From Cryomorpha sp963741985 (GTDB lineage Bacteria > Bacteroidota > Bacteroidia > Flavobacteriales_D > Cryomorphaceae), in NCBI GenBank assembly GCA_963741985.1, contig CAVUKD010000002.1, positions 1,426,001 to 1,490,000 on the forward strand: 64,000 nucleotides of DNA, in the 5' to 3' direction. Shown here piece by piece: positions 36,932 to 44,848 of this stretch. Under the pieces are notes generated by a model. That model searched no databases, was not told the origin of the DNA, and saw only the letters and a program-made list of their open reading frames with translations. The position numbers and the translations under genes were made by a program. Position 1 is the first letter of the stretch. Every line of letters begins with the position of its first letter.

Positions 36932-37896
36932 TACCCGAGCACATTTCGAACTTTGCCAAGCACCTTATTTGCAATAATCCGAGCTTTATCGGCGCCTTCC
37001 AATAGTTTCTCGTCAACAATTTTGGGGTTGTTCATCAACTTTTGAAAAGTTTCGCGCTCATCGCCAAAGCGGTCGACGATTACATCAAAAAGTGCTTGCT
37101 TGGCAGTTCCGTAACCATAACCGCCTTTTATATAATTCTCCCGCATTTCGGCAGTTTGGTCAGCAGAGGCTACAAGTTTGAAAATATTGAAAACGTTGCA
37201 GGTATCCGGGTCTTTTACATCGTCCACGCCTTTGCTGTCAGTAATGATTTTCATAATTACTTTTCGCAAAGGCTTATCCGGTTGAAAAATATTGATGAAA
37301 TTGCCGTAAGACTTACTCATTTTCTGACCGTCGGTGCCGGGTACGTACATTGTTTCTGTTTGCACATGCGGCTCCGGTATCACAAACGTTTCGCCCATCA
37401 GATGGTTGAAGCTACTGGCAATATCTCGTGTCATTTCGAGGTGTTGAAGTTGGTCTTTTCCAACAGGGACTACATTGGCATCGTACAATAGGATATCGGC
37501 AGCCATCAAAACCGGATAGACAAAAAGTCCGGCATTCACATCTGAAAGTCGGTCGCTTTTATCTTTAAAGCTATGTGCATTGGCCAGCATCGGAAAAGGC
37601 GTAAAGCAGCTCAAATACCAAGTCAGCTCCGTCACTTCGGGAATATCGCTTTGGCGATAAAACGTGTTCTTATCTGTATCGAGACCGAAGGCAAGCCATG
37701 CCGCAGCAACTCCAAGGACATTTTGTTTAAGTAATTCTGCGTCCTTTATTGCAGTCAGCGAATGCATATTTGCAATAAATAGAAAAGCTTCGTTGCCATC
37801 GGTGCCGGCCATTTCAATAGCCGGTTTAATAGCGCCAAGAATATTTCCCAAATGGGGAATTCCTGTGCTCTGAATACCTGTAAGAATGCGTGCCAT
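36928..37896 (-). CDS. trpS: Tryptophanyl-tRNA synthetase
   Basis: 322 aa from the ATG at 37896 (MARILTGIQSTG), the normal TrpRS start and length. Class I signatures: the HIGH-like PHLGN at about residues 13-17 and the KMSKS loop in DGQKMSKSYGNFINIF. Other family blocks include SDIPEVTELTWYLSCFTPFPML, LVYPVLMAADILLYDANVVPVGKDQLQHLE and RDIASSFN. It charges tRNA-Trp in the cytoplasm. A Bacteroidota -7 box lies 21 nt upstream of this start; the alternative start 24 nt upstream (37920) would overlap it. Confidence 0.97.
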   Translation of the reverse strand: MARILTGIQSTGIPHLGNILGAIKPAIEMAGTDGNEAFLFIANMHSLTAIKDAELLKQNVLGVAAAWLAFGLDTDKNTFYRQSDIPEVTELTWYLSCFTPFPMLANAHSFKDKSDRLSDVNAGLFVYPVLMAADILLYDANVVPVGKDQLQHLEMTRDIASSFNHLMGETFVIPEPHVQTETMYVPGTDGQKMSKSYGNFINIFQPDKPLRKVIMKIITDSKGVDDVKDPDTCNVFNIFKLVASADQTAEMRENYIKGGYGYGTAKQALFDVIVDRFGDERETFQKLMNNPKIVDEKLLEGADKARIIANKVLGKVRNVLGY

Positions 37897-37917
37897 TGCT
37901 GTGATTTTTGGTAGCGG

Positions 37918-37925
37918 CAAATGTA
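37918..37925 (-). promoter_or_regulatory. -7 element of trpS promoter
   Basis: TACATTTG read on the minus strand, matching TAnnTTTG, 21 nt upstream of the trpS ATG at 37896. No convincing TTG at the -33 position. Confidence 0.65.
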
Positions 37926-38007
37926 GTGAAAAGGATGGATTTTGTATTTCTTGTTTATTTCCTGAGCGAAACTAAATCCGGACTACTCATTACTCACTTC
38001 TAAATGC

Positions 38008-38015
38008 TAAATTTG
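38008..38015 (+). promoter_or_regulatory. -7 element of gatC promoter
   Basis: TAAATTTG matches TAnnTTTG and ends only 5 nt before the gatC ATG (38021). Transcription would start at or within a few bases of the ATG, suggesting a leaderless or nearly leaderless mRNA. No clear -33 TTG. Confidence 0.6.
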
Positions 38016-38020
38016 CCCCC

Positions 38021-38323
38021 ATGAAAGTAGATGACGCACTAATTGACAAACTGGCCAATCTCTCAAAACTCGAGTTTGAGGCGGCCGACAAAGAGGCAAT
38101 CAAAGGTGATTTGGAACGTATGCTCGACTTTGTTGAAAAACTCGATGAGGTAGATACGGATGGAATTGAACCTTTGATCCATGTCAATCCGGAAATCAAT
38201 GTGTATCGCCCCGACAAAGTAACAGAACATCTCACACAGGCTGAAGCTTTGAAAAACGGCCCTGAGCACGATTCCTTTTACTTCAAAGTTCCGAAAGTAG
38301 TTGAGAATAAGGACGAGGAGTAA
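38021..38323 (+). CDS. gatC: Asp-tRNA(Asn)/Glu-tRNA(Gln) amidotransferase subunit C
   Basis: 100 aa, normal GatC length. Typical features: an N-terminal helix with IDKLANLSKLEFEAADKEAI, LERMLDFVEKLDEVDTDGIEPLIHV and a C-terminal FYFKVPKVVENK. GatC bridges GatA and GatB in the complex that amidates mischarged Glu-tRNA(Gln) or Asp-tRNA(Asn). gatA and gatB are not in this window. It is divergent from trpS across about 125 bp that contains both -7 boxes. Confidence 0.95.
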   Translation: MKVDDALIDKLANLSKLEFEAADKEAIKGDLERMLDFVEKLDEVDTDGIEPLIHVNPEINVYRPDKVTEHLTQAEALKNGPEHDSFYFKVPKVVENKDEE

Positions 38324-38364
38324 ATTTCTATTCTCAATTCAACAAGACAAACAAGACAAACTAC

Positions 38365-38420
38365 ATTATTTCTTTACGATCTTCGCGTAGAACCTTTGCG
38401 CGCTTTACGGTTAAAAAAGT
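38365..38420. repeat. Intergenic TTTGCG-type repeat, copy 2
   Basis: Reads cgatcttcgcgtagaac, ctttgcgcgctttacgg and ttaaaaaagtg. It resembles the reverse complement of the element at 17364-17420 (gcgatctctgcgcaaaaact), and lies between the convergent gatC and barrel-protein genes. Confidence 0.4.
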
Positions 38421-38468
38421 GTAATCCAGTAAAACATATATTCCTCAAGTCCCCATCAAAAACAAAAA

Positions 38469-38488
38469 AAGCGCCTCGTTAGGCGCTT
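38469..38488 (-). terminator. Intrinsic terminator between gatC and the barrel-protein gene
   Basis: Stem of 8 bp (AAGCGCCT/AGGCGCTT) with a CGTT loop. On the minus strand it is followed by a run of seven T, so it ends the sigma/anti-sigma/barrel operon; on the plus strand it may also stop gatC transcripts. Confidence 0.85.
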
Positions 38489-38509
38489 CTTTTGTTGCGA
38501 AAAAGCAGA

Positions 38510-39409
38510 TTAAACCTTTATGAAGAAACCTGCTGAAAAAGTATAAATATCTGAAGTATTCCCGTTGTCAAAGAGCGGCAAGAGTCCGGTTTGTGCAAAT
38601 AGTGTCAGCTTTCGGTAGCCCACGCGGACCATGGCATCGGCAGCCCAACGATTAAACCCAAGATCCCCTTTGATAGAAGCTTTGTTGTCATTTCCCTGAT
38701 AGCTGTATTTCTGTTTGTACATGTCGCCAATCAGTACTTTGCCTACGACTCCAACACTTACGTGAAAAGCTTTCTGCGGATCGAGTGAAGTGTTGAATTC
38801 AAGCATGGCGGGTACTGCAAAATAGGTAGCGCGAAGTTTGTTTTTGGTCACGTTTTTATCACCGGAAGGCACACTAAAAAGACTGTCATCGGCAAACACA
38901 AAATCATTTTCACCATCGTATTTGTAATTGTAAAACTGAAAGCTAAATCCCATTGTGAAGCCCACATAGTCTTTTACAATTCTACCTTTAACCTGACCGG
39001 CATTGAATGAAATATACCGTGACTTGCCGTAATCAGGCTCTAAGAATTTTGTTTGGTCGGTCAGATTGAAATCGTGGTTGCCGCTCAAAATTCCGTTTAC
39101 ACCGAGATCGATTCCGTTCCACCAGGTGAGTTGGTATTTTGGACTTTCGTCGCTATCGTTTTCTTCATCGCCGTCGCCATCGTTATGAGTGCCATTATTG
39201 ACGATTGTGATATTGGTATTTCCGAATTTTAGCCGTGTTGTATCCGACACAGTTGTATCGTTTTTCGAAGTGTTAACGGTGTACACTTCCCCGTCTTTGA
39301 TCACAATCTCGTTTTGATTTGAAATGTTCGTAGAATCCGTTTTTTGTGGTTCTTGAGCGAAGGCTGTGAAGCCAATAAAAATGAGAGAAAGTGTGGCTAA
39401 AGTTTTCAT
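38510..39409 (-). CDS. Outer-membrane beta-barrel protein of the ECF sigma operon
   Basis: 299 aa. Signal peptide to AFAQ (19). A polar linker with a DGDGDEENDSDE acidic stretch follows (about 75-90). A porin-like 8-10 stranded barrel then runs from QLTWWNGIDLGVNG to a final strand YTFSAGFFIKV. It is encoded 60 bp downstream of the anti-sigma gene, and its own candidate ECF promoter (39437-39466) lies in the gap. The barrel is therefore likely both an operon member and a direct target of the sigma factor. Probable envelope-stress or adaptation role; function otherwise unknown. Confidence 0.78.
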   Translation of the reverse strand: MKTLATLSLIFIGFTAFAQEPQKTDSTNISNQNEIVIKDGEVYTVNTSKNDTTVSDTTRLKFGNTNITIVNNGTHNDGDGDEENDSDESPKYQLTWWNGIDLGVNGILSGNHDFNLTDQTKFLEPDYGKSRYISFNAGQVKGRIVKDYVGFTMGFSFQFYNYKYDGENDFVFADDSLFSVPSGDKNVTKNKLRATYFAVPAMLEFNTSLDPQKAFHVSVGVVGKVLIGDMYKQKYSYQGNDNKASIKGDLGFNRWAADAMVRVGYRKLTLFAQTGLLPLFDNGNTSDIYTFSAGFFIKV

Positions 39410-39436
39410 AATCTTTTGTTTAGTGTGTTGTGAATA

Positions 39437-39466
39437 TATGACGGACGAGTTTGTAAATTAGTTACA
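39437..39466 (-). promoter_or_regulatory. Candidate ECF sigma promoter upstream of the barrel gene
   Basis: On the minus strand TGTAAC-N17-CGTCATA. The -35 block is at 39466-39461 and the -10 block at 39443-39437. The same two blocks with the same 17-nt spacing lie upstream of the sigma gene, sharing the plus-strand string TATGACGnACGAG and GTTACAG. Confidence 0.7.
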
Positions 39467-39468
39467 GC

Positions 39469-40776
39469 TTATTTCTTTTTGGTCCGTGAAAATTCAAAAC
39501 TTCCGATTCTGAGTGTGTAAGACATTGTGTTGTTATCCTCGTTTTCGATGGATTCTGATTTAATTTCTGTATCAAGCATTTTGCTGACCTTTTCGGTGAT
39601 TCGGTGTGCTACGATATTCGCCATTTCATCCTGATTTTCTTCCGGTACGTTCAGTTTTTGGGCAAGAGCTTTCTCAGCGATTTGTGGAATAGTTTTGTAC
39701 GTTGATTTTTGGGTACCGTTAGCTTTGGGTTGATCTACATGTTTAATTTCTGTGTGGGTAAGTTCTGCTAATTCGGGCTCAACCGGATCTATAGATATCT
39801 GTAAAATATCTTCCACTGAAACAGGGGTTGTTTCTTTCGATTTATTTCTGTTCGTAGGCCCCTCAGGATTTTTATTCTCGGCATATTCCGACGGATCGGG
39901 TTCACGCATTTGCCATTCGTCGAGTACAGGTACTTTCACAGATTTTTCTTCTTTCAGGGTATCGGGCAAGTTTTGAATTTTGGTTTTTGCGGTGTCGATT
40001 TCCTTGATTTCAGTCGGGTTTTTAGTGGTTTGTTGTGCGATGGGGCGATCGGTGTTTGACGGAGATCGAAATTGATTCCAGATAAAAATTCCGAAGAGGA
40101 AAACAGCTGCTACTGCCGTAGCTCGGTACAACCAAAGCGGAATCACTTTACGGTCCTTTTCTTTGTACAATTTTGACTTATCCGGATAAAATATTCCGGC
40201 AGCCGCTTTGAGTCGAAGGTTGTCAGCAATTTTCAAATCGCGTTCTCCGGATTCTTTGGTTTTCGCGAAAGCACTAAGAGCTTCGAGCTGATTAAGGTCA
40301 AGCAGTCCTTCCGTTTTGGCGGTAAGCCAAGCATCGTAATTAAAATCGGAAACCGGTCGATCAAGGCCGAATTGAAAAAGTGAATCTGGATTGATTTTTT
40401 CGTCTGGGTTTTCTTCAAGAATGGTATTTATCCAGTTTGCAAATTCAGCGGCGAAATGGTCGTTTTCCAAGAGGTTTTCGAGGAGACCCTTTTCAAAATC
40501 GGTGAGCAAATTTTCTATGGCGCGAATGAAAAAAGTGGCGCGGAGATCTGCATTGTTCTGAATATCTTTTAAAGTAGGTTTTTTCAAATCGCCCCAGCCA
40601 TGGCTTTCTATTTCTATATCGGAAAGTGAAATCGGATCAAACTCTTCGAGTTCGACGCGCAATTCCGGATGAACCTTAAGGAAGGCTTCCATTTCCCGAA
40701 TTTGGGCATCGTTGAGGTTGCCTTCTGCAAAATCCAGAAAGTAAGCTTCGTAATTATGTAGGTTAATCTTTTTCAT
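39469..40776 (-). CDS. Membrane-anchored anti-sigma factor-like protein
   Basis: 435 aa. The cytoplasmic N-terminal part (about 1-205) begins NLHNYEAYFLDFAEGNL, a form common in Bacteroidota anti-sigma proteins. One transmembrane helix (ATAVAAVFLFGIFIW) lies at about 215-230. A periplasmic part rich in Pro, Glu and Lys follows and ends SYTLRIGSFEFSRTKKK. It starts directly after the sigma stop codon with no gap. Expected to hold the ECF sigma factor inactive at the membrane until an envelope signal. The role is inferred from position and topology, as no zinc HxxxCxxC motif is present. Confidence 0.78.
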   Translation of the reverse strand: MKKINLHNYEAYFLDFAEGNLNDAQIREMEAFLKVHPELRVELEEFDPISLSDIEIESHGWGDLKKPTLKDIQNNADLRATFFIRAIENLLTDFEKGLLENLLENDHFAAEFANWINTILEENPDEKINPDSLFQFGLDRPVSDFNYDAWLTAKTEGLLDLNQLEALSAFAKTKESGERDLKIADNLRLKAAAGIFYPDKSKLYKEKDRKVIPLWLYRATAVAAVFLFGIFIWNQFRSPSNTDRPIAQQTTKNPTEIKEIDTAKTKIQNLPDTLKEEKSVKVPVLDEWQMREPDPSEYAENKNPEGPTNRNKSKETTPVSVEDILQISIDPVEPELAELTHTEIKHVDQPKANGTQKSTYKTIPQIAEKALAQKLNVPEENQDEMANIVAHRITEKVSKMLDTEIKSESIENEDNNTMSYTLRIGSFEFSRTKKK

Positions 40777-41262
40777 TTATATCACCGCTTCTATACTTCC
40801 GATGTAATCGCGCAACGCTTTTCGTGCACGAAAAATATAAACTTTCACTTGTGCTTCCGTAAGGGCGCATATTTCACCAATCTCGGCATAATTGTATCCT
40901 TCATAGTCGCGGAGGAGAACGACGGACTTTTGTATTTCCGGAAGGGTTTCCAACGCTTCGTGAAGGATTTCATTCAAATCTGAAAACTGATCTGAGTGAG
41001 AAAGTTTTCTTTGATCGACTTCTTCAAAATCGCCTTGTTTCTTGTCTCGACGTATCAGATCAATCATGGTGTGATAACCCGTAGAAAAAAGATAACTTTT
41101 TGCTTTGGAGGCATCTATTTCATCCACTTTGATCCACACTTTAGCAAAAGCCTCCTGAACCAAATCCCGCGCTTTTTCGGTGTCCCGAACATGCTTCAAC
41201 ATAAAGCGGAAGAGCCCGTCGGCGTGCCGGTCTACGCAAATATTATAGTCATGTACGGTCAT
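40777..41262 (-). CDS. ECF-subfamily RNA polymerase sigma factor
   Basis: 161 aa. Sigma region 2 covers about 10-80 (DGLFRFMLKHVRDTEKARDLVQEAFAKVWI, YLFSTGYHTMIDLIRRDKK). Region 4 covers about 100-155 (LETLPEIQKSVVLLRDYEGYNYAEIGEI, EAQVKVYIFRARKALRDYI). Regions 1 and 3 are absent, as usual for ECF factors. First gene of a three-gene operon with its anti-sigma factor and a barrel protein. A matching candidate ECF promoter at 41285-41314 suggests it activates its own operon. Confidence 0.95.
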   Translation of the reverse strand: MTVHDYNICVDRHADGLFRFMLKHVRDTEKARDLVQEAFAKVWIKVDEIDASKAKSYLFSTGYHTMIDLIRRDKKQGDFEEVDQRKLSHSDQFSDLNEILHEALETLPEIQKSVVLLRDYEGYNYAEIGEICALTEAQVKVYIFRARKALRDYIGSIEAVI

Positions 41263-41284
41263 AGGCTGATGATGTAGTTAGGGG

Positions 41285-41314
41285 TATGACGCACGAGGGT
41301 GGGGATTCGTTACA
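41285..41314 (-). promoter_or_regulatory. Candidate autoregulatory ECF promoter of the sigma operon
   Basis: On the minus strand TGTAAC (41314-41309), 17 nt, CGTCATA (41291-41285), ending 22 nt upstream of the sigma gene ATG at 41262. It has the same motif and spacing as the site at 39437-39466. Confidence 0.7.
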
Positions 41315-41354
41315 GGGGGAGGTGAAATTAGATGAAAATTACGCTTTTGAGATT

Positions 41355-41420
41355 CACTTTTCATCCACCGCCAAGAACGCAATGCATGTACGCCAAGATC
41401 CCAAAGACGCGTTAATCACG
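41355..41420. repeat. Intergenic repeat relic, copy 3
   Basis: Reads ccgccaagaacgcaatgc, gtacgccaagatcccaaag and acgcg, resembling an eroded form of the element at 17364-17420 and 38365-38420. It lies about 60-125 bp past the lepA stop. Confidence 0.35.
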
Positions 41421-41478
41421 CCGAACTAGTCCATCGAATATAATTACCAAATGGGATCAAAAAACCAGAGAAATAGCA

Positions 41479-43266
41479 TCAATCCAATTGAAGCACAGCT
41501 AAAAATGCCGTTTGTGGCACTTCCACATTTCCAACCTGACGCATACGTTTCTTCCCTTTTTTCTGTTTTTCGAGAAGTTTTCGTTTTCGCGTAATATCAC
41601 CACCATAACATTTCGCAGTTACGTCTTTGCGCAGCGCGCGAACCGTTTCTCGGGCAATGATTTTGGTGCCGATACCGGCTTGAATGGCGATTTCAAACTG
41701 CTGACGGGGAATCAATTCACGTAGTTTTAAGCAGATACGTTTGCCCAGATCATAGGCATTGTCGCGGTGAATTAAGGCAGAAAGTGCATCAACTTGATCA
41801 CCGTTGAGCAAAATATCGAGTTTCACCAACTTGCTTTCTTTGTAACCAATCGGATGATAATCGAAAGAGGCATAGCCTTTTGAAATGGTTTTTAACTTAT
41901 CGTAAAAGTCAAATACAATTTCGCCTAAAGGCATTTCAAACGAAAGTTCGACACGATCGGCGGTGAGGTAAACTTGATTAGTTAGCATTCCACGCTTATT
42001 GATACAGAGGCTCATTACGGACCCCACAAAATCAGATTTAGTAATAATCTGTGCTTTTATGTAAGGCTCTTCTACAGATTCGAGAGTGCTTTGATCGGGC
42101 AGATCGCTCGGGTTATTGATCACCAGTAGCTGACCTTTGGTCGTTGTAGCACGGTATCCAACGTTTGGAACTGTGGTAATCACGGTCATATCAAATTCCC
42201 GTTCGAGCCGTTCCTGAACAATTTCCATGTGTAGCATTCCAAGAAAACCACAACGAAAGCCGAAGCCAAGTGCTGCCGATGATTCGGGTTCGTAAACCAA
42301 TGAAGCATCGTTGAGCTGAAGTTTTTCGAGCGAGCTCCGCAATTCTTCAAAGTCGTCATTATCTACCGGGTAAATTCCAGCAAATACCATCGGCTTCACA
42401 TCTTCAAACCCTTTTATAACATTCTGGCAAGGGCGATCAACGAGCGTTATTGTATCACCGACTTTTACTTCCTTGGCCTGCTTTATACCTGAAATAATAT
42501 ACCCTACATCACCCGCCGAGAGTTCTTTTTTTGGAAGCATCCCAAGCTTGAGTGTGCCAATTTCATCGGCGAAGTATTTCTTGCCGGTATTGACAAACAT
42601 CACCTCATCACCTTTGCGAATTTTCCCGTGTTTGATTCGGAAATAGGCTATAATTCCACGAAAAGAATTAAAAACGGAATCAAAAATCATGGCTTGAAGG
42701 GGAGCCTCTGGATCGCCTACAGGTGCCGGAATTCTTTTAATAACAGCTTCCAAAATTTCAGCCACGCCCATCCCGGATTTTCCACTAGCAGGAATAACAT
42801 CGCTCGGACTGCACCCGATGAGATCCACGATTTGGTCGGTTACTTCCTCAGGCATCGCGCTGTCGAGATCCATTTTGTTGAGAATGGGAATAATCTCAAG
42901 ATCTTGCTCAAGTGCCAGATAGAGATTTGAAATGGTCTGCGCCTGAATTCCCTGAGTGGCATCTACGATAAGTAGGGCCCCTTCACAAGCGGCTATTGAT
43001 CGAGACACTTCGTACGAAAAATCCACATGGCCGGGAGTATCAATAAGGTTGAGCACGTATTTCTCTCCATTCAAAGTATAGTCCATTTGTATGGCGTGGC
43101 TCTTGATCGTAATTCCACGTTCGCGTTCCAGATCCATATCGTCCAAAGTCTGTTCCTGCAATTCGCGATCAGAAATAGTTCCGGTAAAATGTAGCAGGCG
43201 GTCGGCCAGCGTACTTTTACCGTGATCGATATGGGCAATGATGCAAAAGTTTCGGATGTTTTTCAT
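41479..43266 (-). CDS. lepA: Elongation factor 4
   Basis: 595 aa from the ATG at 43266 (MKNIRNFCIIAHIDHGKST). Translational GTPase: P-loop AHIDHGKST, switch region RERGITIK, DTPGHVDF, NKMDL. Domains II-III are followed by the LepA-specific C-terminal domain (QIEAIQAGIGTKIIAR-like region, AKCYGGDITRKRKLLEKQKKGKKRMR, VEVPQTAFLAVL). It back-translocates or remodels stalled ribosomes. The upstream in-frame ATG at 43287 falls inside the -7 promoter box and is rejected. Confidence 0.97.
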   Translation of the reverse strand: MKNIRNFCIIAHIDHGKSTLADRLLHFTGTISDRELQEQTLDDMDLERERGITIKSHAIQMDYTLNGEKYVLNLIDTPGHVDFSYEVSRSIAACEGALLIVDATQGIQAQTISNLYLALEQDLEIIPILNKMDLDSAMPEEVTDQIVDLIGCSPSDVIPASGKSGMGVAEILEAVIKRIPAPVGDPEAPLQAMIFDSVFNSFRGIIAYFRIKHGKIRKGDEVMFVNTGKKYFADEIGTLKLGMLPKKELSAGDVGYIISGIKQAKEVKVGDTITLVDRPCQNVIKGFEDVKPMVFAGIYPVDNDDFEELRSSLEKLQLNDASLVYEPESSAALGFGFRCGFLGMLHMEIVQERLEREFDMTVITTVPNVGYRATTTKGQLLVINNPSDLPDQSTLESVEEPYIKAQIITKSDFVGSVMSLCINKRGMLTNQVYLTADRVELSFEMPLGEIVFDFYDKLKTISKGYASFDYHPIGYKESKLVKLDILLNGDQVDALSALIHRDNAYDLGKRICLKLRELIPRQQFEIAIQAGIGTKIIARETVRALRKDVTAKCYGGDITRKRKLLEKQKKGKKRMRQVGNVEVPQTAFLAVLQLD

Positions 43267-43284
43267 GCAGAATTTAATATCCTG

Positions 43285-43292
43285 CAAAAGTA
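43285..43292 (-). promoter_or_regulatory. -7 element of lepA promoter
   Basis: TACTTTTG on the minus strand matches TAnnTTTG and ends 18 nt before the lepA ATG at 43266. No clear -33 TTG. Confidence 0.55.
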
Positions 43293-43590
43293 GCTAAAAG
43301 GAAGGGATTTTGGATATTCTAAAATAGACCAACACACCCGTCAAAGAGTGAGTTATTGATGATACACCTTTTTGTCAGAATGATCACTGTAAAATTAAGA
43401 GGTATGGATTTGAAAGGGGAAAATGGGGACTTCTGATATTTTGATATTAATTATATTACAGGGTTTTAAGAGGTAAAAATGGATTTCCCGCAAGGGATTG
43501 AGGTTCTATATCTTTTCATAACCGAACAGTCCTTCCCCGGGATTATTCACGATAAACCTAAACTTTTATCTAATTTTATGCTTAAGATAG
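43293..43590. other. Divergent intergenic region lepA / AI-2E family gene
   Basis: About 300 bp, AT-rich, with no gene or RNA recognised. TAATTTTA at 43571-43578 is one base off TAnnTTTG and could serve the downstream gene. Confidence 0.4.
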
Positions 43591-44652
43591 TTGTACTCAC
43601 TCACAAAAAACAATCCTTTGAGCGAACCCAAAATATCTATTTCCGGCACATATTTAATCAAAGCATTCTTCATTGTAGGGAGCATTTTAACGATTCTATA
43701 CGTAGGTGCTTCTCTCTTGTTGCCCCTTCTTGTGGCTGCAATTATTGCCATTTTGCTAGATAAACCAACCAAGAAATTGAAAAAATGGGGAGTGCCGAAT
43801 TGGCTGTCAATCACCTTGTCAGTGCTTTTGATGGTGGTTATATTTTCATTACTCACGTGGCTGATCAGCTCACAGATAAACTCAATAACAAATGATTGGC
43901 CTACCATAAAGGAAAAGGCGGCGCAAAAAATGAATGTGCTTTCAGAATGGGCAAACAATCACTTAAACTGGGACTATAAAGATTATATTGATAACAACAA
44001 AAAGATAGTCAAAAAGGCGGAAAGTTTGGGAAAAGATGTTCTAACCTCCATAACAAACCTATTATCGCAATCACTTATAATTTTTGTGTATATCATACTT
44101 CTGTTGATGCAGAAAAGAATGTTCATTAATTTCTTTGAAAAATTGGCTTCCAGTTCAGAGGGAATGGCTTCTCTTTTAGCAAATTCCGCAAAGGTTATCA
44201 GTGGCTACCTCTTGGGAAAAGGGAAGATTATGACCTGTCTTTTCGGTATTTATTATCTCGGCTTTACGATTGGCTCCGTTCCATATGCGCTATTTTTGGC
44301 ACTCTTTGCGGCGTTGTTTTCGATCATCCCGTATGTGGGGAATATTATTGGAGGAGGAGTAGCTGTCATTCTATCGTATTTGTATGCCGGTTCTACACCC
44401 GCCCTTATAGTCGTAGGCGTCATAGCAGCAGCCCAATTAATAGAAAATTATGTTCTTACTCCTTGGATTATCGGCGATGAAATAAATCTGAATCCCTTTA
44501 TAACGGTGTTTGGTGTTATTCTATTTTCAGTCCTGTGGGGAATGGTGGGCGCTATTATTTCGCTTCCGCTAATAGGCGTGCTGAAAGTGATATTCCAACA
44601 TACAAATGGAATGGAAACCTATGCGTATTTCATGGAAAAACATGACTCTTAG
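43591..44652 (+). CDS. AI-2E family transporter (UPF0118/PerM-like)
   Basis: 353 aa inner-membrane protein with about 8 hydrophobic helices. Two N-terminal helices (FFIVGSILTILYVGASLLL, LLVAAIIAILL) precede a soluble amphipathic stretch (about 85-155). A C-terminal membrane block follows with LFSIIPYVGNIIGG, IENYVLTPWIIGDEINLNPF and WGMVGAIISLPLIGVL, the family hallmark. Members export diverse small molecules or ions; the AI-2 link holds only for a few. The start is odd: the frame is closed by TAG at 43588-43590 and opens with TTG at 43591. No ATG precedes the first helix, so TTG at 43591 or 43618 must be used unless there is an upstream frameshift. Confidence 0.88.
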   Translation: MYSLTKNNPLSEPKISISGTYLIKAFFIVGSILTILYVGASLLLPLLVAAIIAILLDKPTKKLKKWGVPNWLSITLSVLLMVVIFSLLTWLISSQINSITNDWPTIKEKAAQKMNVLSEWANNHLNWDYKDYIDNNKKIVKKAESLGKDVLTSITNLLSQSLIIFVYIILLLMQKRMFINFFEKLASSSEGMASLLANSAKVISGYLLGKGKIMTCLFGIYYLGFTIGSVPYALFLALFAALFSIIPYVGNIIGGGVAVILSYLYAGSTPALIVVGVIAAAQLIENYVLTPWIIGDEINLNPFITVFGVILFSVLWGMVGAIISLPLIGVLKVIFQHTNGMETYAYFMEKHDS

Positions 44653-44848
44653 GTGCTATCTGTGACTTAACTTCTTCGATTATTTCTCATACATGTCGCT
44701 GTAAAGAAGGGTTCTTGTAAAATGTTAGAGGTGCTTGGCCAATTGCCGGCAAGGAATTACTACTCAAGAAGGTTAACACATTAGCTAACCACCCTTTTTC
44801 ACAAATTTTATATTTTCATATATTCGTCGACTCAAATTGACAAAGCTT
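44653..44848. other. Intergenic region without recognised features
   Basis: 196 bp. An imperfect palindrome (cttggccaattgccggcaag, around 44732) lacks a T run. Nothing else identified. Confidence 0.35.
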
